A stretch of 23,758 nt of DNA from an uncultured Clostridia bacterium (GTDB lineage Bacteria > Bacillota > Clostridia > Christensenellales > CAG-314). Under the pieces are notes generated by a model. It was not told the origin of the DNA. It saw only the letters and a program-made list of their open reading frames with translations, and searched no databases. The stretch lies in contig CAKPPA010000002.1 in the NCBI GenBank assembly GCA_934177025.1, positions 1-23,758 on the forward strand, read 5' to 3'. A program made the position numbers and the translations under genes. Positions 14,437 through 22,510 of the stretch are shown piece after piece (position 1 is the first letter of the stretch; each line of letters opens with the position of its first letter).

Positions 14437-15327
14437 ATGAAAAAATATCTCGGAATCGACATGGGCGGTTCTTCCGTGAAAGGGGGCATCGTCACGGAAA
14501 AGGGCGAGGTGCTGTACGAAGATCGATTGCGCATGGGAAAGGACAACCCTGCGGAAACGTTGCGGCAGTTTTTAAAAAAATTCGACGGGTGGAAGTATCA
14601 ATCCGCCGCGATTGCCGTGGCGGGTGCGGTAAAGGACGGCAAGCTGGTGTTTTCGCCGAATTTACGGACGGACGGCGTTTGGGACGTGGCGCGTGATTTT
14701 CGCGAATGGACGGGCAAGCCGTGTTCCGTCACAAACGATGCGGATGCCGCCGCGTTCGGGGAATGGAAATGGGGCGCAGGCAAAAATTTTCGCGATTTTT
14801 TGTTGGTTACCCTCGGCACGGGCGTGGGTGCCGCGGCAATTTTAAACGGCAAACCTTACCGCCCTTTGTTTGGGGCAGGGCTGGAAGTCGGGCACATGAT
14901 CATTCAAAAAAACGGCAGGCAATGCCGTTGCGGAGCGCACGGCTGTTTGGAAGCCTACGTCGGCACGGAAGCGTTAAAAAAGGATACGTTGCGTGCGTTG
15001 GGCGGCGGGTACGTGACCAACAAAACGGCATTTGATTTGTACGACACGAATGAAAACGCCAAACGCACGGTGGATCATTTTTTAAAAAATCTTTGTTGCG
15101 GGCTTACAAACCTTATCAACCTGTTTCGTCCGCAAGCGATTTTGTTAGGGGGTGGCATCAGTTACCAACTGACGCCGTTTTTCGAACGCATGCAAACGGA
15201 AGCGAATCGCGCTGCGTTTGCCTACGGAAAACTGCCCGTTACAAAAATTTTGCCGGCACGCTTGGGAAACCGCGCGGGGTACCTCGGTGCGGTGTGTAGT
15301 ACGTTAAAAAGGGGCTACGACAAATAG
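14437..15327 (+). CDS. ROK-family sugar kinase
   Basis: ROK kinases phosphorylate glucose, N-acetylated sugars or related hexoses with ATP. The 296-aa product starts LGIDMGGSSVKGGIV (phosphate-1 loop). It has NDADAAAFGEWKWGAG with the catalytic Asp, VTLGTGVGAAAI (phosphate 2), EVGHMII, and the zinc motif CRCGAHGCLEAYVG. It has no N-terminal HTH domain, so it is an enzyme rather than a NagC/XylR-type repressor. GGGGG lies 5 nt before the ATG. The gntR terminator at 14364 separates it partly from the regulator. The GPH symporter at 3686 could supply substrate, but this is only a guess. Confidence 0.93.
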   Translation: MKKYLGIDMGGSSVKGGIVTEKGEVLYEDRLRMGKDNPAETLRQFLKKFDGWKYQSAAIAVAGAVKDGKLVFSPNLRTDGVWDVARDFREWTGKPCSVTNDADAAAFGEWKWGAGKNFRDFLLVTLGTGVGAAAILNGKPYRPLFGAGLEVGHMIIQKNGRQCRCGAHGCLEAYVGTEALKKDTLRALGGGYVTNKTAFDLYDTNENAKRTVDHFLKNLCCGLTNLINLFRPQAILLGGGISYQLTPFFERMQTEANRAAFAYGKLPVTKILPARLGNRAGYLGAVCSTLKRGYDK

Positions 15328-15445
15328 CGTCCGCTCGGCAAGGGGAGGGAAAGGCAAAAAAAGTCGCAACGAAGTCGGCGAAAAAACATCGGTTTCCGAA
15401 AGGACTTTCCTGAAAAATGGGAAAGACTTTACAAAAAAACAGGGA

Positions 15446-15473
15446 TTGACTTTACGAAAAAAACTTTTATAAT
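15446..15473 (+). promoter_or_regulatory. Promoter for the 15510 gene
   Basis: TTGACT (15446-15451), a 16-nt spacer and perfect TATAAT (15468-15473). Confidence 0.8.
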
Positions 15474-15509
15474 AAAAAAAGCAAACGAATCGAAATTTCG
15501 GAGGTAAGT

Positions 15510-16232
15510 ATGGAAAAACAGAAATTTATCGACTGGTCGTACGGAAAAAGAGCGCAAATGGTTAAGAAAAATTATGCGGGCGAAAAAATCGATCCGAACG
15601 AATTTTTTTTGAGTACGACAACGCACAACCCCTCGTTAATTTCCGTGGGACCTGCGGGGCTGAATGCATCCGTAAAGGGCATCGGTTGGCTTCCGAAGGA
15701 GGAGTATCTTCCGGAATTGCTCAAACGGATGCAAGCGCACATTGCAACGTACGACAAATCCCGCGCGCAAGCCTACTCGAAGGAGGGTTTGCGCCTCATG
15801 GTGGAGGAATTTTATTCGCATCCCGAAAAAATGGATTTTAATCGCTTCTTTTCGGTGGAAATGGCAATGGACTACAACGATTCCGTGCCGGAGCGGCAAG
15901 GGACGGTGGCACACAGTTACGTCAACTACTCCTACAACAGTCAGGCAACGGCAATGTTTTATCAGCCGCCTACCATTTCCTTTGAAGTGCGCGGCAAAAT
16001 GGTGCTACACGGCAAACGCGGCATGAAGGACGAGGAAATGGACCTCATTCAAAAAATCGTCAATGCACAGCACGACGTGTACCACGCTCCGAACGTGGCA
16101 CGCTGGCACCGCCGCCCTGTGTACGAATTCCGCATTGAGGAAGTGTACGACAACTCCGTGCCGATGAATGCGTTCGGGAAAAAGATTTTTTCGGAAATCG
16201 ACCCCGTCACGCTGTACGGCAAGGATGACTAG
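15510..16232 (+). CDS. Unrecognised 240-aa cytoplasmic protein (possible split-barrel flavoprotein)
   Basis: The product has no signal peptide or membrane helix. It is rich in aromatic residues, His and Met. Notable stretches are FLSTTTHNPSLISVGPAGLN near residue 33, AHSYVNYSYNSQATAMFYQP near residue 135, FEVRGKMVLHGKRG, and NAQHDVYHAPNVARWHRRP near residue 188. The early beta-rich part and the EVRGKMVL strand are mildly reminiscent of pyridoxamine-phosphate-oxidase-like split barrels, which bind FMN, but I cannot confirm the fold. GGAGG precedes the ATG. The gene has its own strong promoter and terminator, so it is a single-gene unit. Codon use matches the resident genes. Confidence 0.8.
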   Translation: MEKQKFIDWSYGKRAQMVKKNYAGEKIDPNEFFLSTTTHNPSLISVGPAGLNASVKGIGWLPKEEYLPELLKRMQAHIATYDKSRAQAYSKEGLRLMVEEFYSHPEKMDFNRFFSVEMAMDYNDSVPERQGTVAHSYVNYSYNSQATAMFYQPPTISFEVRGKMVLHGKRGMKDEEMDLIQKIVNAQHDVYHAPNVARWHRRPVYEFRIEEVYDNSVPMNAFGKKIFSEIDPVTLYGKDD

Positions 16233-16318
16233 CGCGAAAAAGCCAAACACACCGGCGCGTCCTTCCGTCGAACTGTTTTTCGGCGAATGGTAAGGAAAAA
16301 GCATGTAACAGCAACGTT

Positions 16319-16352
16319 ACGCCGAACCCAAAACACGGGTTCGGCGTTTTTT
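16319..16352 (+). terminator. Intrinsic terminator after the 15510 gene
   Basis: A perfect 11-bp stem ACGCCGAACCC/GGGTTCGGCGT with a 7-nt loop is followed by TTTTT. Confidence 0.92.
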
Positions 16353-16373
16353 GTTGCAAGGAAAAAAAACGGT

Positions 16374-16405
16374 TTAAAAGAAAAACTTCGAGTAAAACTC
16401 GAAGT
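16374..16405 (-). terminator. Intrinsic terminator of thpR
   Basis: On the minus strand an 8-bp stem ACTTCGAG/CTCGAAGT with loop TTTTA runs into TTTTCTTTT. It pairs with the plus-strand terminator at 16319 as convergent ends. Confidence 0.85.
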
Positions 16406-16438
16406 AATTTGTTAAAAACGGTGTAAAAAAGGGCAAGG

Positions 16439-16951
16439 TTACAATTCCCGATAAACGAGTTTGCCGTTAATGCGTTCGCTGGAAAACAGCCCGATGCCAT
16501 CGGCGTAAAAAGGCTTGTTAAACACAAGGACGTTTTTTTTCAATTCCGAAAAAGGCAGTTCGTAGGAAGCATTGCGCAGTAGCGTCACGTGCGGGCGAAA
16601 CGGCTTGACTTCCGCATTCAGCCCCAAAGTCAGCACGGAATCCGTAATTTTTTTTTGCAGTTGTTTTAGGCGCGGGCTGACTTTCAAAGCGGCGGCAATC
16701 AAACTTCCGTTTTGAAAGGCAACGAGGGACTGAAAACTTAACGGATCCTCGGCAACGGACATGTCTTTTAAAATTTCCTTCAGCGACAGCAAGTACGCCG
16801 CATCCGTTTCGCCCAAAAACAACAGCGTCAAATGCAGTCGCTCCGTAGGCGTCGGCGTGCCGGACTGCAAAAAGGGATGCAGTTGTTGCATCATGTTTTC
16901 GGCATAATCCTTGCCTTTTTTCGGCAGTTTTAAAGCGTAAAACAGTCGCAT
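16439..16951 (-). CDS. thpR: RNA 2',3'-cyclic phosphodiesterase (LigT/ThpR family)
   Basis: These 2H phosphoesterases hydrolyse 2',3'-cyclic phosphates and can join tRNA halves in vitro. The two catalytic motifs are HLTLLFLGE (about residue 39) and HVTLLR (about residue 127). The start at 16951 has GGAGG 5 nt upstream and gives 170 aa. The longer frame from 17083 adds 44 residues that are not family-like. The N-terminus MRLFYALKLPKKGKDYAENM is typical. It is a single minus-strand gene between plus-strand genes. Confidence 0.92.
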   Translation of the reverse strand: MRLFYALKLPKKGKDYAENMMQQLHPFLQSGTPTPTERLHLTLLFLGETDAAYLLSLKEILKDMSVAEDPLSFQSLVAFQNGSLIAAALKVSPRLKQLQKKITDSVLTLGLNAEVKPFRPHVTLLRNASYELPFSELKKNVLVFNKPFYADGIGLFSSERINGKLVYREL

Positions 16952-17100
16952 AGCGTCCTCCGTTTTTTCTTTTATTATAAACGCACAACGCTGTTTCGGC
17001 AAGCGTTCCCGTAAAACCGCCGCAAAAGGGGAAAAATCGGCGGCAAACGGCATGAAAAAAATCGGTGCGGAAAGAAATCGCAAGAAATTTCGGAAAAAAT

Positions 17101-17129
17101 TTGCATAGAAGCGCGAAGAATGTTAAAAT
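17101..17129 (+). promoter_or_regulatory. Promoter for the 17145 gene
   Basis: TTGCAT (17101-17106), a 17-nt spacer and TAAAAT (17124-17129). Confidence 0.6.
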
Positions 17130-17144
17130 AAAGCAAGGTGGATT

Positions 17145-17669
17145 ATGGCAGGGAGCAAAACGTTTAAAATTATCGGCATCATTCTTGCGATTTTGGCAGG
17201 GATTTTTTTGCTGGCGGCGTTCGTTTGGAATTCGATTGTTCTTGGCGAAAACAAACGCATTTACGAACTCGGCATTGTCGTCATTGCGCAAAAGGGTGCG
17301 AAATTGGCGGAAATCGAAATTGCGGATTTGGAAAAAATGGAAACCACAACGTTAAGTTGCAAGCCGAAGGACAGGAAGGACCCCACGCCGCAAACTTACA
17401 CTTGCGTGTTGTTCCGTGACGTTTTGCATCAAAAGGGGCTGGCGGACAAGGATTTTTCGCTGCTAGTCGCAAAAAACGTTTACGGAAAAACAAAAGCCTA
17501 CGCGCGGGACGCACTTTTGAAGTCGGACGGATTGTACTTGGCGTTCCGTCAGGACGGATTGCCCGTGCCGCCTGCCGGCAAAATGGGGCTGGGGCCGTAC
17601 CTACTCATTGACAAAACGAACGACGACGAAAATTGGTGTGTCAATTTAATTTCCGTCGAATTGAATTAG
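17145..17669 (+). CDS. Membrane-anchored protein, possibly with a molybdopterin-binding-like domain
   Basis: The 174-aa product has one N-terminal transmembrane anchor (about residues 8-28, KIIGIILAILAGIFLLAAFV). The outer domain of about 140 residues has IEIADLEKMETTTL, TYTCVLFRDVLHQKGL, YARDALLKSDGLYLAF and GLGPYLLI. The order of a leading strand, LEKM-type turn, Tyr-x-x-Val-x-Leu-x-Asp-x-Leu helix and final Gly-Pro strand resembles the small sulfite-oxidase molybdopterin domain found in some Clostridia surface proteins. The single Cys (TYTC) is not at the usual ligand place, so a cofactor role is doubtful. AAGGTGG precedes the ATG. Confidence 0.7.
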   Translation: MAGSKTFKIIGIILAILAGIFLLAAFVWNSIVLGENKRIYELGIVVIAQKGAKLAEIEIADLEKMETTTLSCKPKDRKDPTPQTYTCVLFRDVLHQKGLADKDFSLLVAKNVYGKTKAYARDALLKSDGLYLAFRQDGLPVPPAGKMGLGPYLLIDKTNDDENWCVNLISVELN

Positions 17670-17693
17670 CCGCAGGGTTTTAAATGGAAAGTT

Positions 17694-17732
17694 CCCCGCA
17701 TAAGATGAAACTAAAGTCTTATGCGGGGTTTT
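17694..17732 (+). terminator. Hairpin ending the 17145 gene and covering the next gene's ribosome binding site
   Basis: A perfect 12-bp stem CCCCGCATAAGA/TCTTATGCGGGG with an 11-nt loop is followed by TTTTG. Its right arm carries the only G-rich segment (GGGG at 17725-17728) before the ATG at 17736. It can act as terminator or as a block on translation of the next gene. Confidence 0.8.
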
Positions 17733-17735
17733 GTT

Positions 17736-19220
17736 ATGAAGAAAAAAATCATTTTCGTACTGCTTGCCGTAGGGTGTTTGTTTTGTTCCCTTGCGGGGTG
17801 CGGCACAGCCGATTATTTGGAGGAAACCGGCAAAAAAATCAATCGCTATCAAATCGATTGCGCGGTGGATGCAGGCGCAAAAAAGTTGTCCGCCATCGAA
17901 ACGTTTACGTTCCGTAACGATTATGACGTTACCTTTACCTGTTTAAAATTTCATTTGTACCCGAATGCCTTTCGCGAGGGGGCGCAAATCAAACCGATTT
18001 CCGCCGAAACGGAAGCAAAGGCGTACCCGAACGGCAAAAGTTTCGGCTCGATTACGGTGGAGTCCGTCACGGTGGACGGGGCTCAGGTGCCGTTTGTCGT
18101 CGGCGGTGCGGATTTTAACGTTTTGGAAGTGCCGCTCAAAAAGGAACTGTACACGGGCGAAACGGTAACGACGGAAATCACGTTCGAAGTGCAGTTGGCA
18201 AACGTTTGCCATCGGCTCGGCTACGGCAAGGACACGATAAATTGCGGAAATTGGTATCCCGTGCTGTGTGCGGTGGAAAACAACGTTTTTTTGACGGATC
18301 CGTACTACGCAAACGGGGATCCGTTTTGCAGCGAAATGGCAAACTACGAAGTGAATCTCCGTGTGGACGAAAAGTACGTCCTTGCGCACACGGGGGACGT
18401 AACGGCAACGGAAAAAAGGGAGTCGGACGTCATTTACAAAATCAAGGCGGATTGCGTGCGGGATTTTGCTTTCGTACTGTCCGACAAATTTCAAACGCTG
18501 ACGGCCGAAACGGACGGCATCACCGTTCGCTATTTTTACTTTGCCGACAAGGAGCCGGAGCGCAGTTTAAAAACCGCATGCGACAGCCTCAAAACATTTG
18601 GCGAAACGATAGCCAAGTATCCGTATCGGCAGTTGAGTGTAGTGGAAACGGATTTTTGCTACGGCGGCATGGAGTATCCGAATTTAATTTACATCACGAG
18701 TGGGCTGGATGCGGATTTTTATCAACAAGTGATTGTGCACGAAACGGCACATCAGTGGTGGTACGGGCTGGTTGGCAACAACGAAGTGAAGCACGCATGG
18801 ATGGACGAGGGCTTGACGGAGTTTTCCACGGCGTATTTTTACTTCAAAAACCCGTCCTACAACGTCAGTTACCCCATGATGATGCTGAAGTGCGAAAAAA
18901 CTTACACCACTTACGTCAGCATTTCCAACGCATTCGACCGCAAAACGGACACTTCCATGCAGCGCGCTGTGTGGGAGTATCCTTCCGAAACGGAGTACGT
19001 GGTTATGACCTACAACAAAGGGATGCTGATGTTCGATCAGTTGCGGGAAGTCATGGGTTCCTCCTTCGAAAAGGGGTTAAAAACCTATTTTGAGGAAAAC
19101 AAGTGTAAAATTGCAAAGCCGGAAGATATGATTGCTTCCTTCGAGCGTGCCTTCGGCGGTAATTTGGAGGAATGGTTCGCCGCATGGCTCAACGGCTCCG
19201 TTGTTATCGGCGAAAAATAA
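17736..19220 (+). CDS. M1-family zinc metallopeptidase, predicted lipoprotein
   Basis: The 494-aa protein starts with a lipoprotein signal (MKKKIIFVLLAVG..., lipobox LAGC with Cys22), so it is likely anchored outside the membrane. The catalytic part has the gluzincin motif HETAHQWW (His335, Glu336, His339) and the third zinc ligand Glu358 in NEVKHAWMDEGLTEF. GGMEYP stands in place of the usual GAMEN exopeptidase motif. A beta-rich N-terminal domain precedes the catalytic domain, and only a short helical C-terminal part follows, so it is shorter than full aminopeptidase N. It probably trims peptides at the cell surface. The ATG at 17736 fits the signal peptide better than the one at 17721. Confidence 0.92.
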   Translation: MKKKIIFVLLAVGCLFCSLAGCGTADYLEETGKKINRYQIDCAVDAGAKKLSAIETFTFRNDYDVTFTCLKFHLYPNAFREGAQIKPISAETEAKAYPNGKSFGSITVESVTVDGAQVPFVVGGADFNVLEVPLKKELYTGETVTTEITFEVQLANVCHRLGYGKDTINCGNWYPVLCAVENNVFLTDPYYANGDPFCSEMANYEVNLRVDEKYVLAHTGDVTATEKRESDVIYKIKADCVRDFAFVLSDKFQTLTAETDGITVRYFYFADKEPERSLKTACDSLKTFGETIAKYPYRQLSVVETDFCYGGMEYPNLIYITSGLDADFYQQVIVHETAHQWWYGLVGNNEVKHAWMDEGLTEFSTAYFYFKNPSYNVSYPMMMLKCEKTYTTYVSISNAFDRKTDTSMQRAVWEYPSETEYVVMTYNKGMLMFDQLREVMGSSFEKGLKTYFEENKCKIAKPEDMIASFERAFGGNLEEWFAAWLNGSVVIGEK

Positions 19221-19647
19221 GTGCGGGAAGCCCACGGCGTCGTTGCGCTCCCGCATGGTTTTGGGTTGCCGCCCTTCGGCGGAATTGCGCACGAAAAAAG
19301 TTTTTTCAACGCTTTTCAAGTTTAAATTCACGGTTTTCGTGCGGACGTGTTCCCCCTTTGCATTTGCAAAGGGGGAATGTTGTCTCTTGACGCACTTTTG
19401 TGCAAAAATTTAGGATTAATTCGGAGTAATCCCGTAATTTTGCGTAAAAGCAAGGAAAAACAAGGGACGGACGTAAACAAAAAGGAAAGGATATTACGAA
19501 AAAAGTGTTTTTACGCAGCGGGAGGGGTTCCGTTGCGTTTTTTTAACGGCTCGGAAAAAAAGTTTTTCATTTTACGCAACGAACGGAGTTTTTTGTTGTC
19601 CTTATAAGGGAAGGGAAGTTGCGCAAGGAAAAAGGGGGAAACGCGCT
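19221..19647 (+). other. Intergenic region before the sigma-factor gene
   Basis: Just after the peptidase stop a 7-bp stem TGCGGGA/TCCCGCA (19222-19255) with a 20-nt loop may be a weak terminator. A perfect palindrome lies at 19350-19377. An 8-bp inverted repeat CGTTGCGT/ACGCAACG lies at 19531-19538 and 19574-19581. No credible ORF is present on either strand. The sigma gene promoter is not obvious; GCAAC (19576-19580) followed 16 nt on by GTC could be an ECF-type promoter, but this is weak. Confidence 0.5.
19350..19377. repeat. Perfect 28-bp palindrome
   Basis: TTCCCCCTTTGCA and its exact complement are separated by TT. There is no T-tract on either side, so it is not a typical terminator. 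It could be a hairpin or a dimeric protein-binding site. Confidence 0.7.
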
Positions 19648-20208
19648 ATGAACGACCAAAAAATCATTGCTTTGTTTTGGGAACGGAACGAAAGCGCAAT
19701 CTCTGCCACGGCAGAAAAATACGGCAACTATTGCCACACCATCGCTTACAACATTTTGTACAGTCATTTTGACGCGGAAGAATGTGTAAACGACACGTAT
19801 TTGGGCGCATGGAACAGCATTCCGCCGCAAAAACCGAACAATTTAACGGCGTATCTCGGCAAGATTACGCGAAACCTTGCACTCAACCGCTACAAAGTGC
19901 GCTCCGCCGCCAAACGCGGGGGCGGTCAGGTGGAAATTGCGTTGTCCGAGCTGGAAAATTGTGTGCCCGATTCGACGCGGGTGGAGCAAGTTGCGGAGGA
20001 AGCCTTGGTCGTATCCGTCCTCAATCGCTTTTTGTACAAGCAAAGCAAAACAAAACGCAACGTGTTTCTTTGTCGCTACTGGTACTTGTACTCGATTGCG
20101 AAAATTGCGGACTTGTTCGACATGAGCGAAAGCAAAGTGAAAGCATTGTTGTTTCGTATGCGCAACGACCTGAAAAAAACTCTGCAAAAGGAGGAAATCT
20201 ATTTATGA
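19648..20208 (+). CDS. ECF-like sigma-70 family RNA polymerase sigma factor
   Basis: The 186-aa product has sigma region 2 (HFDAEECVNDTYLGAWNSIPP, about residues 49-69) and a region-4 helix-turn-helix (SIAKIADLFDMSESKVKALL near residue 150). There is no region 1 or 3, as in ECF factors. It should direct RNA polymerase to a small regulon in response to a surface signal. A long purine stretch GGAAAAAGGGGGAAACGCGCT precedes the ATG, with GGGGG about 10 nt away. Its stop overlaps the next start (ATGA), so it is translationally coupled with its likely anti-sigma partner, which probably holds it at the membrane. Confidence 0.92.
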   Translation: MNDQKIIALFWERNESAISATAEKYGNYCHTIAYNILYSHFDAEECVNDTYLGAWNSIPPQKPNNLTAYLGKITRNLALNRYKVRSAAKRGGGQVEIALSELENCVPDSTRVEQVAEEALVVSVLNRFLYKQSKTKRNVFLCRYWYLYSIAKIADLFDMSESKVKALLFRMRNDLKKTLQKEEIYL

Positions 20209-22358
20209 AAAAGGATAGGTTACTGAATGCAATCGGTCAAATTGACGACAGATTGATTGCGGACGCAAAACCGGAAGTCCGCGTGAAACAAAAAAGAATG
20301 TACTATCGTCGCATTGCGTTGGTGGCGGCGTGCCTCGTTTTGGTGCTGTGTTTGGGCGTGCTTTTGCCGGTTGGGGTCGGCAATCGGGAAATGGGCACGA
20401 TTACAATGGAAATTAACCCCGGCGTAGAATTTACCGTTACGCGGAACGGCAACGTCAAATCGGTGCGGTTTTTAAACGACGACGCAAAAAACGCGCTTGC
20501 GGAAGTGCCGTTAAAAGGGCAAAGTTTAAAAACCGCCGTGTCGCTTACGATTTCCGTTTACAAAACGGTAGGTTTCATGGAAAAAAACGACACGGTTTTG
20601 ATTTCCTTTGACAAAAAATTGAGCGGTGCCGCCAAATTCCAAAAAGCGATAGCGGAGGACGTGCAAAAAGTGCTGGAAAGCACGAAAGCCGTGCATACCG
20701 TGGTTTACGTTTCCGCAACGGACAGTGCGGAAGTGGCGAATCTTGCGGAAAAATACGACATTTCGCAAGGTAAGGCAAAACTGATTGAAGCGGCGGCAAA
20801 AAACACGGATTTCACGGTGGACGAGCTTGTAACATTGCCGTTGGACGAATTGGTGGGATTACAAAAAGATGCGCTTTCCGTTGTGATTGACACCAAGTAC
20901 ATCGGCATGGCAAAAGCGAAAGCAATTGCGCTGGCGGATGCCGGTTGCACCACGCGTGTGGAGTTTACCGAGGCAGTGCTGGTGGACGGCGGCGTAAAGT
21001 ACCCGTATTATCACCTTGTGTTCCACGACAAAAACATGGAATGGACGTACGACATCAACGCAACGAACGGCGACATCCTGAAAAAAGGCGAAGTCGTGCG
21101 GTTCCTGTCGCTGGAGGAAGCACGCGAAATTGTGTTAAAGGATGCCGGTTTACTTGATCCTTCGATAAAAGTGATTTTTACGCGGGAGGAACTGAGCCGC
21201 AACCAAGGCCGCCCGTGCTGGATTCTTGAGTTTTACACGGCAAAGTATCAGTACTTTTACAAAGTCGATGCCAAAACCGGCGAAATCTTTTATTTTGAGT
21301 ACCACATGGACGTTCGCCAAGCAAAGGAAATTGCGTTAAAGGATGCAGGCGTGTTCGAGTCGATTGAAAAAGTAACGTTTACGGTGGAGGAATACGTCGG
21401 CGGCGGAATCAAAACCCCGTACTTCTACTTTGTGTTCCACAACGAAACTACGGAGTGGGCGTATCGCATCGACGCAACGAACGGCAGCATTTTGTGGAAA
21501 AACAAAACAACGCTTTTGATTTCGTTGCAAAAAGCAAAGGAAATCGCCCTGACGCATGCAGGCATTACGGATGCGAGCGAAGTTACCTTTACCAAGGAGA
21601 TGCTGAACCGCAGCCAAGGTTGTCCGTGCTGGGTGTTGGAGTTTTTCACGGAAAAGTATCAGTACTATTACGAAATCAATGCGGAAAACGGTGAAGTTTG
21701 GACGCATAAGCGGTTTATCAACATCAACAAAGCAAAGGAAATCGCAGTAGCGGATGCCGGCTGTTCCGAGGATAAAGTTTGGTTCACGGAGGAACAGTTG
21801 GTGGACGGCGGAATCAAAACCCCGTACTTCTACTTTGTGTTCCACAACGAAACCACGGAGTGGACGTATCGTATCGACGCAACAAGCGGTGCCATTATGT
21901 GGAAAAACGAAGTAACGGTGTTCATTTCGTTGCAAAAAGCAAAGGAAATCGCCCTGACGCATGCGGGCATTACGAACCCGAGCGAAGTTACCTTCACCAA
22001 GGAGGAACTCAGCCGCAATCAAGGCCGTCCGTGCTGGGTGCTGGAGTTTTTCACGGAAAAGTATCAGTACTTTTACAAAGTCGATGCCAAAACCGGCGAA
22101 GTGATGGACGGCATTCGGTATTTGGGAATGGCATGGGCAAGGGAAATTGCACTGCAGGATGCCGGTGTTGAAAGCGGCAGCAAAGTCGTGTTTGTAGCGG
22201 CAGAGTTGGTGGACGGCGGAATCAAAACCCCGTACTACTACTTTGTGTTCCACGACGAGCAAACGCAATGGACGTATCGCATCGACGCAACGAACGGAAA
22301 CATCATTGCAAAAGCGAAAGAACAGTTGAAAGTGATTTTGTCGGAAACGAATCCGTAA
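20205..22358 (+). CDS. RsgI-like membrane anti-sigma protein with seven PepSY-like repeats
   Basis: The true start is ATG 20205 (AAGGAGG, 4-nt overlap with the sigma gene), giving 717 aa; the open frame extends back to 19782 only by chance. Residues 1-36 are a short cytoplasmic segment, and 37-57 a transmembrane helix. Residues 62 to about 135 resemble the RsgI periplasmic domain, with GTITMEINPGVEF. Asn71-Pro72 matches the site where RsgI proteins cut themselves. A linker follows, then seven repeats of about 65-70 residues from residue 233 onward. Odd repeats carry the core GGIKTPYFYFVFHNETTEW...YRIDATNG, and even repeats the core RNQGRPCWVLEFFTEKYQYF...VDAKTG. The outer part probably senses a wall, metal or ligand state and frees the sigma factor. 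The signal is unknown. Confidence 0.88.
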   Translation: MKKDRLLNAIGQIDDRLIADAKPEVRVKQKRMYYRRIALVAACLVLVLCLGVLLPVGVGNREMGTITMEINPGVEFTVTRNGNVKSVRFLNDDAKNALAEVPLKGQSLKTAVSLTISVYKTVGFMEKNDTVLISFDKKLSGAAKFQKAIAEDVQKVLESTKAVHTVVYVSATDSAEVANLAEKYDISQGKAKLIEAAAKNTDFTVDELVTLPLDELVGLQKDALSVVIDTKYIGMAKAKAIALADAGCTTRVEFTEAVLVDGGVKYPYYHLVFHDKNMEWTYDINATNGDILKKGEVVRFLSLEEAREIVLKDAGLLDPSIKVIFTREELSRNQGRPCWILEFYTAKYQYFYKVDAKTGEIFYFEYHMDVRQAKEIALKDAGVFESIEKVTFTVEEYVGGGIKTPYFYFVFHNETTEWAYRIDATNGSILWKNKTTLLISLQKAKEIALTHAGITDASEVTFTKEMLNRSQGCPCWVLEFFTEKYQYYYEINAENGEVWTHKRFININKAKEIAVADAGCSEDKVWFTEEQLVDGGIKTPYFYFVFHNETTEWTYRIDATSGAIMWKNEVTVFISLQKAKEIALTHAGITNPSEVTFTKEELSRNQGRPCWVLEFFTEKYQYFYKVDAKTGEVMDGIRYLGMAWAREIALQDAGVESGSKVVFVAAELVDGGIKTPYYYFVFHDEQTQWTYRIDATNGNIIAKAKEQLKVILSETNP
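20901..22330 (+). repeat. Tandem coding repeats encoding seven PepSY-like domains
   Basis: DNA words recur at a fixed offset of 405 nt, which is two domains: the ATTTCGTTGCAAAAAGC word at 21519 and 21924, and GGCGGAATCAAAACCCC at 21402 and 21807 (again at about 22215, offset 408). The spacing shows that the duplicated unit is a pair of domains, and the near-identity suggests recent or ongoing duplication. Confidence 0.88.
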
Positions 22359-22402
22359 AGGAAATTTAAAAGGGGCCCTTGCCGAAAAGGCAATGGGGGT
22401 TT

Positions 22403-22487
22403 AAAAAACCGAACCGAAACGCAAATCCGTAAAACAAAAAGTAAAAAACCGATTTCATTATTTATGAAATCGGTTTTTCTTTTTTTA
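22403..22487 (+). repeat. Dispersed terminator repeat, module 1, copy 2
   Basis: It shares AAAACCGAACCGAAACGCAA, CGTAAAACAAAAAG and AACCGATTTC with 10741-10822. A possible weaker hairpin (CCCTTGCC/GGCAATGGG at 22376-22397) lies just before it. Confidence 0.8.
22444..22487 (+). terminator. Intrinsic terminator of the sigma/anti-sigma operon
   Basis: A 15-bp stem (AAAAACCGATTTCAT with its complement) and a 5-nt loop are followed by TTTTTCTTTTTTT. The stem differs from that in copy 1 but keeps pairing. Confidence 0.95.
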
Positions 22488-22510
22488 GGCAAGGTAAAAC
22501 AAAAGGAAAA

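Noticed and set aside
19782..20204. N-terminal extension of the anti-sigma frame back to 19782
   Set aside because: It overlaps the sigma gene in another frame, and a strong AAGGAGG with ATGA overlap marks the start at 20205.
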